Below the pieces are notes generated by a model. It saw only the letters and a list, made by a program, of their open reading frames with translations, was not told where the DNA came from and ran no database searches. A program made the translations under genes and the position numbers. A stretch of 32,039 nucleotides of DNA, from positions 1 to 32,039 of the forward strand of contig JAEXCN010000025.1 in assembly GCA_023402175.1 (NCBI GenBank), in the 5' to 3' direction. How positions within the stretch are numbered: the first letter of the stretch is position 1; every line of letters begins with the position of its first letter. The DNA comes from Pseudomonadota bacterium (GTDB lineage Bacteria > Myxococcota_A > Polyangia > Polyangiales > Polyangiaceae). This document shows, piece after piece, positions 21,338-29,097 of the stretch.

Positions 21338-22966
21338 TTATTTCGTCGGCGGCGGAGCGATCCGTTTCACGTCGAGGCCGCCCGGGAACTGGTAGCTCGT
21401 GAACGCGCCATAGCCCATTGCCTGGAGACCGACCGGAAACGACGAGCTCAACGTGTGAGCGCCGTTCTGACCACGCCCGAGCGTTACGCGCCAGACGCCG
21501 AAGCCTTCGGCGAGCGGCTGGAAGTCCGTGACGGCGGCGCCGTCGAGGACCGGATTCGCGCCCGCCGGTCCGACGATGACCGCGTAGCTGACGTCGTAGT
21601 CGTCGGGCGTGAGGAAGAGATAGCTCGTGCGGAATTGTTCCGGGGACGCGAAGATCGTCTGCGAGGGGTCGCCCTTCGCCTTCTGGTTCGAGGCCTCGTA
21701 CATCGTCGAGCCGACCATGAACGTCGCGACGCCGAACTCCTCCGTCCCGGTGACGATGAAGTCCGTCGACACCGGACCGTCGCACTCTGCGACCTCACCA
21801 GCGGAGAGGCGGTCGGGACAGCCAGCAGGCTTCGACGGGGCATAGGCGAGCGTGGTGCCATCGCGGTTGCCGACGAAGCGGACGACATGGAGGCCCGGGG
21901 TGCCGCTCGGGCGCGTCGGCGTCGTCACGACGTACTTCTTGCCGAGCGCCTCCGCGGGCAGGACGGACTCCTCGACGTGATCGCACGCGCTCTTGTCGGC
22001 CGGAACGTTGATGCACTGTATGCCGGAGATGATCTGAACGGGCTTGTCGGACTGCACGAGCGAGCCGGAGAGGTCGAACTCCGCTCCCTTCTCGGTCACG
22101 ATCTGCGCGACGTCTCCGGCGTCGAGAGCGATCTCGAGCACGTCGCCCGCACCGCCGGCGGCGATGCCCTTGCCGGGGAGGACCTTCGCCTTCGCGCCGA
22201 GAGCCACTTTCACCTTGGTCCCGTCTTGCGATGCCGTGATCGCGGCGAACGAGCCGAGCACGGCCTGCGATGTACCTTGCGCGGTCGTGGCGCTCCATCC
22301 TTGGGTGCCGAGCACGCGATAGTTTCCGGTCCAGGCGGTGCTCGGGATGAGCAGCGAAGCGTCATTCGTGTAGCTGAAACATCCGCTCGCCGGTCCGCCG
22401 AGCTCCGGACAGTCCACCCAGCTCTTGCCCGGCGCGCCCCCCTTGCCCGCATATTCGATCGGGCTGAACTGATAGACGACGATGGGGACGGAGCTCACCA
22501 CGTGGTAGGCGCTCTTGCGCGCCAGGACCGATGACGCGAGCGGCGGCGGCGCCTGGTTGGCGATGACGAGCCCCTGTCCCTTCAACGCAGGCACCCAGGG
22601 CAAGAACACCTTCTCGAGCGTACCGGGGGCGACCTTCACTTCGACCGCGACGTCGTTCGGTCCGGTGACCTTCACGGTCGCTTCCGTCTGCCCGCTGTTC
22701 GAGACGACGATGGCGAAGTCGAAGATGTCGGGGACGATATTGCCCGTCACGGTGGCCCAGTAATCGCACCCGACGTACGTCCGCGCCCGCGTCGCCTCCT
22801 CGCACGTGATCGGATCACGATCGAGCTCTTTCTCTGCCCCACCGTCGTCGTCGAAGGTCGGGTCGTTTCCCTTGTCGTCGAAGCCGCCACGCTTCGAGTC
22901 GCCGCACGCCGCGACCGAAACGGAGGACACGATCGCGAGAAGAGCGAGCGATGTGACGATCCGCAT
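21338..22966 (-). CDS. Surface lipoprotein with IgGFc-binding-type domain
   Basis: Secreted lipoprotein of 542 residues. Signal peptide MRIVTSLALLAIVSSVSVAAC (Cys21), an acidic linker (FDDKGNDPTFDDDGGAEKEL), then a long domain matching the IgGFc_binding N-terminal family known from human FCGBP and many bacterial surface proteins. Its features include FDFAIVVSNSGQTEATVKVTG, VSSVPIVVYQFSPIEY, NDASLLIPSTAWTGNYRVLG, VQIISGIQCINVPADKSACDHVEE and YLFLTPDDYDVSYAVIVGP. In that family the domain acts in adhesion or binding; no ligand can be inferred. Start 22966 is chosen because the signal peptide begins there; in-frame upstream starts (22999, 23011) would add a charged lead. It follows the gene at 23045 by 78 bases. 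Confidence 0.83.
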   Translation of the reverse strand: MRIVTSLALLAIVSSVSVAACGDSKRGGFDDKGNDPTFDDDGGAEKELDRDPITCEEATRARTYVGCDYWATVTGNIVPDIFDFAIVVSNSGQTEATVKVTGPNDVAVEVKVAPGTLEKVFLPWVPALKGQGLVIANQAPPPLASSVLARKSAYHVVSSVPIVVYQFSPIEYAGKGGAPGKSWVDCPELGGPASGCFSYTNDASLLIPSTAWTGNYRVLGTQGWSATTAQGTSQAVLGSFAAITASQDGTKVKVALGAKAKVLPGKGIAAGGAGDVLEIALDAGDVAQIVTEKGAEFDLSGSLVQSDKPVQIISGIQCINVPADKSACDHVEESVLPAEALGKKYVVTTPTRPSGTPGLHVVRFVGNRDGTTLAYAPSKPAGCPDRLSAGEVAECDGPVSTDFIVTGTEEFGVATFMVGSTMYEASNQKAKGDPSQTIFASPEQFRTSYLFLTPDDYDVSYAVIVGPAGANPVLDGAAVTDFQPLAEGFGVWRVTLGRGQNGAHTLSSSFPVGLQAMGYGAFTSYQFPGGLDVKRIAPPPTK

Positions 22967-23044
22967 GCTCACCGTTGCATCTCTTCCGTCGCGATTCATC
23001 GATCGTTTCATCGTGTTCTCAGAAAGTCGTTCCCTGATCGGACG

Positions 23045-23986
23045 TCAGTGTGGCGGCTCGGTCGGAGCGCACGTCGACACGCCCGCGCCGACGATCGTCA
23101 GGCCTACGTCTTCCATCAGGACAGTCGATGTGTCGGTTGCGGGCGAGTACTTCGTGACGGTCGAAGTCGTGCTGGGGTCGGCGTCCGGTTGGGTGAAGAG
23201 GTAGAAGTCACCGCCCCACGCGGCGAATGCCCATCCGCCCAAGTTCTGGACGCCGGTGCGGAAGAACTTCTGGATGTCGCCCGTCACTTTGTCGAGTTGG
23301 GCGATTTGTCCGCCGCTCCCCGTGAAGGCGTAGAGCGCCCCGACTCCCGTTCCGCTGAGCTCGGCTCGGCCGAGGCCGCCTTTCCCGACGATCGAGAGAT
23401 CGAGCGTCGTGGTGTCGAGCCGAGCGAGCGTGGCACCAACGATCCAGAGTGTCTCGCCGGCGCTGACGCCGCTGCCCGTGTCGCCGTCGTTCTTCGCGAA
23501 GCCCATTCCGAAGAGCCCGAAGCCGTACGGGTCTGGGCGAAACCCGGAGTCGGTGCACGACATATCCGTCGTGTCGACCTTGAAGACGCGTCCGTCCATG
23601 TATTCGACCCAGGCAATCCCGCGCCGGTCGACGGCCATGGAGAACATGCCAGTGCGCGTCGGGCAGACGGGCCGGCCGAGATGCGTGAACGTCAGGGCGA
23701 TCGGGTCGAAGCGGTGGATCGACTTGTCGTTCGCGGAGAGGACGTAGATCTGCTTGTTCGTGTCGGCGCAGTCGACGTCCGGCTCGGGAACGCTCGCTTC
23801 TGTCGTGGAAGCGTCGGTGAAAGGAGCGACGGGCGGTGGAGGCGGTGCGTCGGCCCCCGCATCGGCCGTCGGTCCGAACGCGTCGCGGTCCGACGAGCAA
23901 TGGATGGCGGCGACGCTCGTGAGCGCGCCTACGCACGCGAGCCAACGTCGTTTGGTCACGAGAGAGGACATCGTCGAAGACTCCAT
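23045..23986 (-). CDS. Exported propeller-like protein, probable lipoprotein
   Basis: Exported protein of 313 residues. N-terminal signal WLACVGALTSVAAIHC with candidate lipidation at Cys30 (His at -1 is unusual). A Pro/Ala/Asp linker follows (DAGADAPPPPPVAPF), then about six beta-type repeats: QIYVLSANDKSIHRFDPIALTF, MFSMAVDRRGIAWVEYMDGRVFKVD, LWIVGATLARLDTTTLDLSIVG, ALYAFTGSGGQIAQLDKVTGDI and FYLFTQPDADPSTTSTVTKYSP. These resemble NHL/SMP-30-like propeller blades, though none is a strict family match. Its ATG (23986-23984) overlaps the TGA of the RCC1 gene, and no ribosome site precedes it, so translation is probably coupled to the RCC1 protein. Function unknown; surface binding is the inference. 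Confidence 0.78.
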   Translation of the reverse strand: MESSTMSSLVTKRRWLACVGALTSVAAIHCSSDRDAFGPTADAGADAPPPPPVAPFTDASTTEASVPEPDVDCADTNKQIYVLSANDKSIHRFDPIALTFTHLGRPVCPTRTGMFSMAVDRRGIAWVEYMDGRVFKVDTTDMSCTDSGFRPDPYGFGLFGMGFAKNDGDTGSGVSAGETLWIVGATLARLDTTTLDLSIVGKGGLGRAELSGTGVGALYAFTGSGGQIAQLDKVTGDIQKFFRTGVQNLGGWAFAAWGGDFYLFTQPDADPSTTSTVTKYSPATDTSTVLMEDVGLTIVGAGVSTCAPTEPPH

Positions 23987-25458
23987 CAATTGGGCAACGT
24001 CACGCGGGAGGGCGTCGGGTGGGGAAGGTCATCGGTCGTTCCCGTGCCGAGCTGACCCTGGCTGTTCGATCCCCAACACTCGACCGCTCCCGAGCGCAGG
24101 AGCGCACAGACCGAGGAGTCTGCGGATGCGATTCCCACGGCCGCCTCGCTGAGCCCGTCGATGCGTGTTGGTGTCCCGTTGATGTCCTGCATGGACCTCG
24201 AGCCGAGGACACCCACGTCGCCCGTCTTTCCCCAGCAGTAGACGTGTCCGCTTCCCATGACGGCGCACGAGTGCTCGTCGGCGACCGCGACCTGGATCGG
24301 AACGTCTTTCACCGAGACTCCCGCGTCCGTCTTCTCGGCGTCGGCAACGAAGCGAAGGTTCGAGATGTCCGGGAGGAAGCTCGGCGGAATCTGGAAGACC
24401 GTAAGGGCCGGATTGTACGAGCCTCGTCCGAGCTGACCCAGCTCGTTCGTCCCCCAGCACTGGACGTCGCGTCCGACGATCGCGCACGCATGCACCGAGC
24501 TCGATGCGAGGCCACGCACGCGTGCAAGGCCCGGCACGATCGCAGGAACGCCGTCCACGTCCTCGGAAGTGTCGCGGCCCAGGAGGTAGGTGACGAGCTT
24601 CGTGATCCGGCCGAAGTAGTCGCGCCCGTACATGCCGTTCGCGCCCCAAGAGAGGAGCTCGCCGGCGTTCGTGATCGCGAACGTGCGTGTGGTGCCGGGC
24701 ACGACTGTCGCGATGTTCTGGGCGACGCCGGTCGCCTTCGCAGGCGGCGCGATGGCGCCGCTATCGCTGACCTTGCCACGGCCGAGCTCGAGCTTCGCGT
24801 TCGTCCCCCAGCAAGAAAGCGATCCGTCACTCGCGGTGGCGCACGCGAAGCCCGCCCCGACCGCGACGCTCGTGGCGGCAGGCACGGCACCCATGCGCGT
24901 CGGCTGCGTGACGGGATCGGAGAAACCTTCCCCGTCGTCCGCGGGGACGATGCCGGCGTTGACGAGCTCCGGCGCTCCCCAGCAGAACACGTCTCCGTTC
25001 CCGACGCGCGCGCAGGCATTGCCGTCGCCGACACTCGCGCTCGTCACATTGGCGAGGTTGCCGAGGAGCCGTGGCGTCGCGGAGAACGATTCACCGTCGT
25101 CCTCGTATCCGAGCTGGCCCGAGGCGTTCGACCCCCAGCAGCTCATCCTGCCGTCCTTCAGAACGACGCAGAAGGAATCTCCGTGGCCGGTGATCGCGAC
25201 GGCACACGGGCCCGAGCCACACACGACCGAGGCGTCCGGAACGACGAAGTCGTCAGCGTCTGCGGCGGAGTCGAGGTCGTTCGCGTCGACGCCCGCATCC
25301 GCGCTGGGGGGCGGGGCATCGACGGTGGTGCCAGCGTCCGTGTCGATCGTCCCAGGATCGCTCGGTTCGCTCGTCTCGCAGGCGAAGAGCAGCGTGGCGA
25401 CACCGGGCGCCACGAAGGCGCCGAGCACGCCGTACCGCTTCCGTGTAGTGGGAGTCAT
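23986..25458 (-). CDS. Lipoprotein with seven RCC1-type beta-propeller repeats
   Basis: Secreted lipoprotein of 490 residues. Signal peptide with lipobox LFAC (Cys27), an Asp/Ala/Pro linker to about 85, then seven RCC1-like repeats recognised by the C-W-G-x-N core: SCWGSNASGQLG, FCWGAPELVNAG, SCWGTNAKLELGRG, LSWGANGMYGRD, QCWGTNELGQLGRG, YCWGKTGDVGVLG and ECWGSNSQGQLGTG. Seven repeats suffice for a closed propeller. Secreted RCC1 proteins are common in myxobacteria; unlike eukaryotic RCC1 they are not nuclear exchange factors, and the function is unknown. The ATG (25458) overlaps the previous TGA and has GGAGGTG at 25463-25469. The stop overlaps the next ATG. Confidence 0.92.
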   Translation of the reverse strand: MTPTTRKRYGVLGAFVAPGVATLLFACETSEPSDPGTIDTDAGTTVDAPPPSADAGVDANDLDSAADADDFVVPDASVVCGSGPCAVAITGHGDSFCVVLKDGRMSCWGSNASGQLGYEDDGESFSATPRLLGNLANVTSASVGDGNACARVGNGDVFCWGAPELVNAGIVPADDGEGFSDPVTQPTRMGAVPAATSVAVGAGFACATASDGSLSCWGTNAKLELGRGKVSDSGAIAPPAKATGVAQNIATVVPGTTRTFAITNAGELLSWGANGMYGRDYFGRITKLVTYLLGRDTSEDVDGVPAIVPGLARVRGLASSSVHACAIVGRDVQCWGTNELGQLGRGSYNPALTVFQIPPSFLPDISNLRFVADAEKTDAGVSVKDVPIQVAVADEHSCAVMGSGHVYCWGKTGDVGVLGSRSMQDINGTPTRIDGLSEAAVGIASADSSVCALLRSGAVECWGSNSQGQLGTGTTDDLPHPTPSRVTLPN

Positions 25459-26726
25459 CAAGCACCTCCGGGGGCGCGATGGAGCGCGATGCCGTTTCCG
25501 ACCGCCCAGATGTCGTTCGCCGAGGACCCGTGAATGGCCATCAAATCTTTGTAAATCGGCGTTCCGTTCACGGAGATCCGAGAGGTGCTCCACTTCGTTC
25601 CGTCCCAGTGCCGAATCGCGCCGGAGGTGCCAACGGTCCAGACGTCGTCTTTGCCGCTGCCCCAGACCGCGACTGCGTAGGCATTCGAGTTGTTCGCGAT
25701 GCTGCTCCACGCAGCAGATCCGTTTGCGGCGACTGTGCGATGATAATTCACTGTCGGCTTCGTGAGCGGATCGTAGGTAGTGCCCAGATTCGTGATCATC
25801 CAGACGTCGTCCGGCTGTGATGCCCAGAGCCCTCCGACCAGCGTGGGCAACGATCCATCCGTCGTCAGGCTCTCCTCCCAGGTGTAGTCGCCACCCTCCG
25901 TGAGCGGCGGCGAGCCATGGAACACGTGGGCGATGTCAGGCGGAACCGGCCACCCCCAGCCGCTCACGGAGCCGCCGATCCAGATCTCCTTGTTTTCGCT
26001 GATGGCGAACCCGCTGAGGGTGAAGTCGAAACCAACGGGGAGCGGGAGCCCGGTCGTGGTCCAAACCGGCTCGGCAGGTTCGTCTGCGTCCGGCGATGGG
26101 TCCGGCAATACGCCGTGCACCAAGTAGATGGGGCCGAATGGCCATCGCGCCAGGCCCCAGAGATCCTTCGGCCCCGTCGCGCGAAGGAACGTCACTGGAA
26201 ACGAGAACGAGTAGCTCGTGACCTCGGACCACTGGAACGGAGCTCCCGGCGCCGTACGGAATCCATGGACGATGCGGTTCGACTCTTCGTCGGTTCCCCA
26301 GATGTCTTGCGGTCCGGTCGCCCACAGGCCGGTCAGGCCTTCGAGGCTGACCTCGGGAGCGGTGACTACGGACCATGTCGTGCCATTCCATTGGATCGCG
26401 CCGGCCGGGCCGACGGCGATCGCGTCGTCGCGACCGAAGCTCCACACCGCTTGAAGCTCGAGGTCCTGGGAAGGAAGCGCCGTGCGACACCATTGGTCGG
26501 CGCTGCAAACGCCGGCGTCGATCGGCAGCGCGTCGTCGGGCGCGTCGGGCTCGGCGTCGGGCGCCGCGTCCGGCAACGGATCGAGTCCCGAGTCGGGAGC
26601 CGTGCCGTCCGCGCTCTCGCCGCCCGCGGGCGCGGCGGGCGCGTTTCCCTGCGTGCCATCGGCCGCACAGTGCAGGAGTCCGGCGGCGAACACGCTCGCC
26701 AAACTGAAGGTCATCAGACTTCTCAT
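25458..26726 (-). CDS. Lipoprotein with seven Trp-rich propeller repeats, paralogue of the preceding gene
   Basis: Secreted protein of 422 residues. Signal peptide MRSLMTFSLASVFAAGLLHC (Cys20, His at -1), a long Asp/Ala/Pro linker (about 21-65), a Cys pair in CSADQWC, and then seven repeats built on the core W-x-x-x-x-x-D-x-W: LQAVWSFGRDDAIAVG, LTGLWATGPQDIWGTD, VTFLRATGPKDLWGLA, LSGFAISENKEIWIGG, VGGLWASQPDDVWMIT, AVAVWGSGKDDVWTVG and LMAIHGSSANDIWAVG. The pattern occurs in many myxobacterial surface proteins, often mislabelled as PilY1 or glycosyl hydrolase. Its ATG overlaps the TGA of the paralogue upstream (26726/26723), and its TGA overlaps the RCC1 ATG. No catalytic residues are recognisable. 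Confidence 0.87.
   Translation of the reverse strand: MRSLMTFSLASVFAAGLLHCAADGTQGNAPAAPAGGESADGTAPDSGLDPLPDAAPDAEPDAPDDALPIDAGVCSADQWCRTALPSQDLELQAVWSFGRDDAIAVGPAGAIQWNGTTWSVVTAPEVSLEGLTGLWATGPQDIWGTDEESNRIVHGFRTAPGAPFQWSEVTSYSFSFPVTFLRATGPKDLWGLARWPFGPIYLVHGVLPDPSPDADEPAEPVWTTTGLPLPVGFDFTLSGFAISENKEIWIGGSVSGWGWPVPPDIAHVFHGSPPLTEGGDYTWEESLTTDGSLPTLVGGLWASQPDDVWMITNLGTTYDPLTKPTVNYHRTVAANGSAAWSSIANNSNAYAVAVWGSGKDDVWTVGTSGAIRHWDGTKWSTSRISVNGTPIYKDLMAIHGSSANDIWAVGNGIALHRAPGGA
25463..25469 (-). promoter_or_regulatory. Ribosome site of the RCC1 gene, inside the preceding gene
   Basis: GGAGGTG on the minus strand, four bases before the ATG at 25458. It lies within the last codons of the Trp-rich propeller gene, whose stop overlaps the ATG. 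It fixes the start and implies the RCC1 protein can reinitiate efficiently after its neighbour. Confidence 0.75.
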
Positions 26727-27892
26727 GGCGTCTTCACCGTCGTTCCCGGCAGAGCAGCGCTCCCTTTGTGGAGCAGATGATTTTGTCCGGCGACCCAGAT
26801 CTCGTCCGCGCTCGCGCCCCAGATCGCGAGGAGATCGTTGGGCGCGTTCTCCACGAGCGGGACGTCGACGAACGACCAGGTCTCGCCGTCCCAGTGTGCG
26901 AGCGTCCCATTGGCGCCCGCCGCCCAGACGTCGTTGGGACCGAACCCCGTCAGCGCGAAGACCGTGGCTCGTGTGGGCAGATCGAGCGTCGAGACGAGAT
27001 ACGTGCCGTCCGCTTGGGGCGACAAGCGTCGCACGACTCCGCGGACGCCGCCGACCCAAACGTCGCCATTACTGCTTCCCCAGATGGCGTTCAGATCGAG
27101 CGACGTCCCGGTCTCGATTGGCGTCCAGGTCGTCGATTTGTCGTTCCACCCGTCGGTACGGCGCGTCTTCCCATTGTTCCCCACGACCCAGACGCCGGAG
27201 CCATCTCCCCAGATGGCACTGAAGGAGATCTTTTGCCGGAAGTCGGTGATGTCAGCATCCGCCGGCGCGGCAACCCACTTGACGACTCCGTCGTGCCAAC
27301 CATCGCAATGCCAGACGGTTGGCGCCAGGGTGTTGTAGGAGAGAGGGCCCACGGCCCAGATGTCATTCGCACTCCGTCCCCACATCCCGGAGATCAGGCC
27401 TGTAAACGCGGGGGGAGGGTCGGTGCGGGAGGCCGTCCAAAGATCCGCCCCGCCCGTGTGCCAGATCGCGTTGCCCGCGTTGAAGGTCCAGACGTCATCC
27501 GGGCCCGATCCCCAGACTCCGAACAGCGACTGCCTCGTAGGCGTCGGAACACCGGGTTGATACGCGGAGGAGCGAGTGAGTTTTGCGCCTTCCCAGTGGA
27601 GAATGAGATCAGGACTGCCGACTATCCATACGTCATTTGCCCCCGATCCCCAGATTCCGTTGATCGAGACTTGAGTGGTCACCGGAAGCGTCACCACACA
27701 CCATTGGCCGGGCTCGCAGAAGGACGGCGGAGCGGCGTCCGGCTGCGCGGGAAGGACGGTAGCGTCCTCTGGCGGCGTCGGCGGCCCGGCGTCGGAAACC
27801 GGTGGAGCGATCGGATCTCCTTCTGCGCAGCCCGTCACGACACGAAGCAGCGCGACGCCGGCGAGGCTCGAGAGAAGGGTGGCACGGGCCAT
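26723..27892 (-). CDS. Lipoprotein with seven Trp-rich propeller repeats
   Basis: Secreted lipoprotein of 389 residues. Signal peptide ending VVTGC (Cys22), a Pro/Asp-rich linker, the Cys pair CEPGQWC (compare CSADQWC in the neighbour), then seven repeats: INGIWGSGANDVWIVG, LFGVWGSGPDDVWTFN, ISGMWGRSANDIWAVG, FSAIWGDGSGVWVVG, LNAIWGSSNGDVWVGG, VFALTGFGPNDVWAAG and LLAIWGASADEIWVAG. Blades are more regular than in its tandem paralogue. The ATG at 27892 is chosen because it opens the signal peptide; in-frame upstream starts would add about 31 Arg-rich residues. It begins 14 bases after the stop of the Cys-rich gene, without a clear ribosome site. Confidence 0.88.
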   Translation of the reverse strand: MARATLLSSLAGVALLRVVTGCAEGDPIAPPVSDAGPPTPPEDATVLPAQPDAAPPSFCEPGQWCVVTLPVTTQVSINGIWGSGANDVWIVGSPDLILHWEGAKLTRSSAYQPGVPTPTRQSLFGVWGSGPDDVWTFNAGNAIWHTGGADLWTASRTDPPPAFTGLISGMWGRSANDIWAVGPLSYNTLAPTVWHCDGWHDGVVKWVAAPADADITDFRQKISFSAIWGDGSGVWVVGNNGKTRRTDGWNDKSTTWTPIETGTSLDLNAIWGSSNGDVWVGGVRGVVRRLSPQADGTYLVSTLDLPTRATVFALTGFGPNDVWAAGANGTLAHWDGETWSFVDVPLVENAPNDLLAIWGASADEIWVAGQNHLLHKGSAALPGTTVKTP

Positions 27893-27906
27893 CGTTAGAA
27901 CGCGAT

Positions 27907-29076
27907 TCAATGGACGACTCCCGCATCGCAGGGTTTCGTGAGACATCGGCCGGCGGCGCACGGCTGACCATTCGCGAGATCGCATTGCGCACCGCAGGCG
28001 CCGCAGTTGCGTGGATCGACCATGAGATCGGTCTCGCAGCCGTTCTCGATGTGGCCGTCACAGTCGGCGTAGCCGGCCGCGCAAACGTACGTGCAGCGTC
28101 CGAGGACGCAGGCGGGCGATCCCGCCTGCGGGCCGGAGTATGCGCCGACGGGCGGAACGAGGCCCTTGCAGTCGTTCCCGCATGCTCCGCAGTTTGTCGG
28201 GTCCGTTTGCAGGTCCACGCATCCGGAGCCGCCGCAGAACGTGCCTCCGGGATCGGTGACCGGATCGCAAAGGCATTTCCCCTTGGAGCACACCTGCCCA
28301 GGGGCACACGCGTGGCCGCACGCGCCGCAATTCAACGCATCGTAGGCCACGGACACTTCGCAGCCATCGCCACAGAAGTCGTTGTTGCAATCAGCGAATC
28401 CGGGAGCGCAGTGTTGCCCGCACTTCGAATCCTTGCAGTTGAAGGCGCTATGCGGTGGGACACGACCGTCACACGCTCCCTGGCCCGTGTCGTCCTCCGA
28501 ACAATCGTGTCCACAAGCCCCGCAATTCTCGACGTCGGTCGAGAGTTTCACGCACGTGCCGTTGCACGCCGTAAATCCTTTTCCACAGCCGCATTGGCCC
28601 TCGAAGCAGGGCTCGCCGGCAGCACACTGGATCCCGCAGGCGCCGCAGTTGGCGGGATCGATCCGGACGTTGGCCTCACAGCCATCGTCGACGAAGCCGT
28701 TGCAATCACTGGTGCCGTCCGCACAAATCAGCTGGCAGTGGCCCTTCATGCAGAAGAAGCCGCCATTGATGTCCGGGGAGTACGGCGGACATTGGGTATC
28801 GCACGACCCGCAATGAAGCGGATCCCTGTCCAGGTTCGTCGTGCAAACACCCGGGACGCCAGGGCACGTCGTATAGGGGGTGGGACACTCGGTCTCGATG
28901 CAGAGGTTCTGCGAAGCGGCATCGATGCTCGGGCTCGCGTCGGGGTCGGACGGCTCGAACGTCTGGCTCGGGCCAGAGCCGGAGTCCGGTGACTCCGTGC
29001 CGAGCGACACCGAGTTCGCACAAGCGACGACGGCCACGAGCAGGAATAGGCTCGAGCCGAGAACAATACGCTTCAT
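27907..29076 (-). CDS. Cysteine-rich lipoprotein with six NCGACG-type repeats
   Basis: Secreted lipoprotein of 389 residues. Signal peptide MKRIVLGSSLFLLVAVVAC (lipobox VVAC, Cys19), a Ser/Pro/Asp linker, then six units of the form D-x-x-N-C-G-A-C-G-x-x-C, each followed by further Cys. The cores are LHCGSCDTQC, ANCGACGIQC, ENCGACGHDC, LNCGACGHAC, TNCGACGNDC and RNCGACGAQC. Three units also carry DC(x)nGCE (for example FVDDGCEANV and HIENGCETDL). The pattern is abundant in myxobacterial surface proteins and probably forms small disulphide-linked modules; databases often mislabel it. The ATG at 29076 lies 21 bases after the anti-sigma stop, with AGGGA just upstream. Confidence 0.9.
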   Translation of the reverse strand: MKRIVLGSSLFLLVAVVACANSVSLGTESPDSGSGPSQTFEPSDPDASPSIDAASQNLCIETECPTPYTTCPGVPGVCTTNLDRDPLHCGSCDTQCPPYSPDINGGFFCMKGHCQLICADGTSDCNGFVDDGCEANVRIDPANCGACGIQCAAGEPCFEGQCGCGKGFTACNGTCVKLSTDVENCGACGHDCSEDDTGQGACDGRVPPHSAFNCKDSKCGQHCAPGFADCNNDFCGDGCEVSVAYDALNCGACGHACAPGQVCSKGKCLCDPVTDPGGTFCGGSGCVDLQTDPTNCGACGNDCKGLVPPVGAYSGPQAGSPACVLGRCTYVCAAGYADCDGHIENGCETDLMVDPRNCGACGAQCDLANGQPCAAGRCLTKPCDAGVVH

Positions 29077-29097
29077 TGGATAATCCCTAATCGGAGA

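Noticed and set aside
25458..25710. N-terminal extension of the RCC1 protein by about 84 residues
   Set aside because: The extension is Arg-rich and lies antisense-like within the preceding gene; the ATG at 25458 has a good ribosome site and opens a signal peptide.
23045..29076. Biosynthetic gene cluster or toxin system
   Set aside because: No synthase, transporter, toxin or immunity motif is visible; the genes are export-signal-bearing binding-type proteins.
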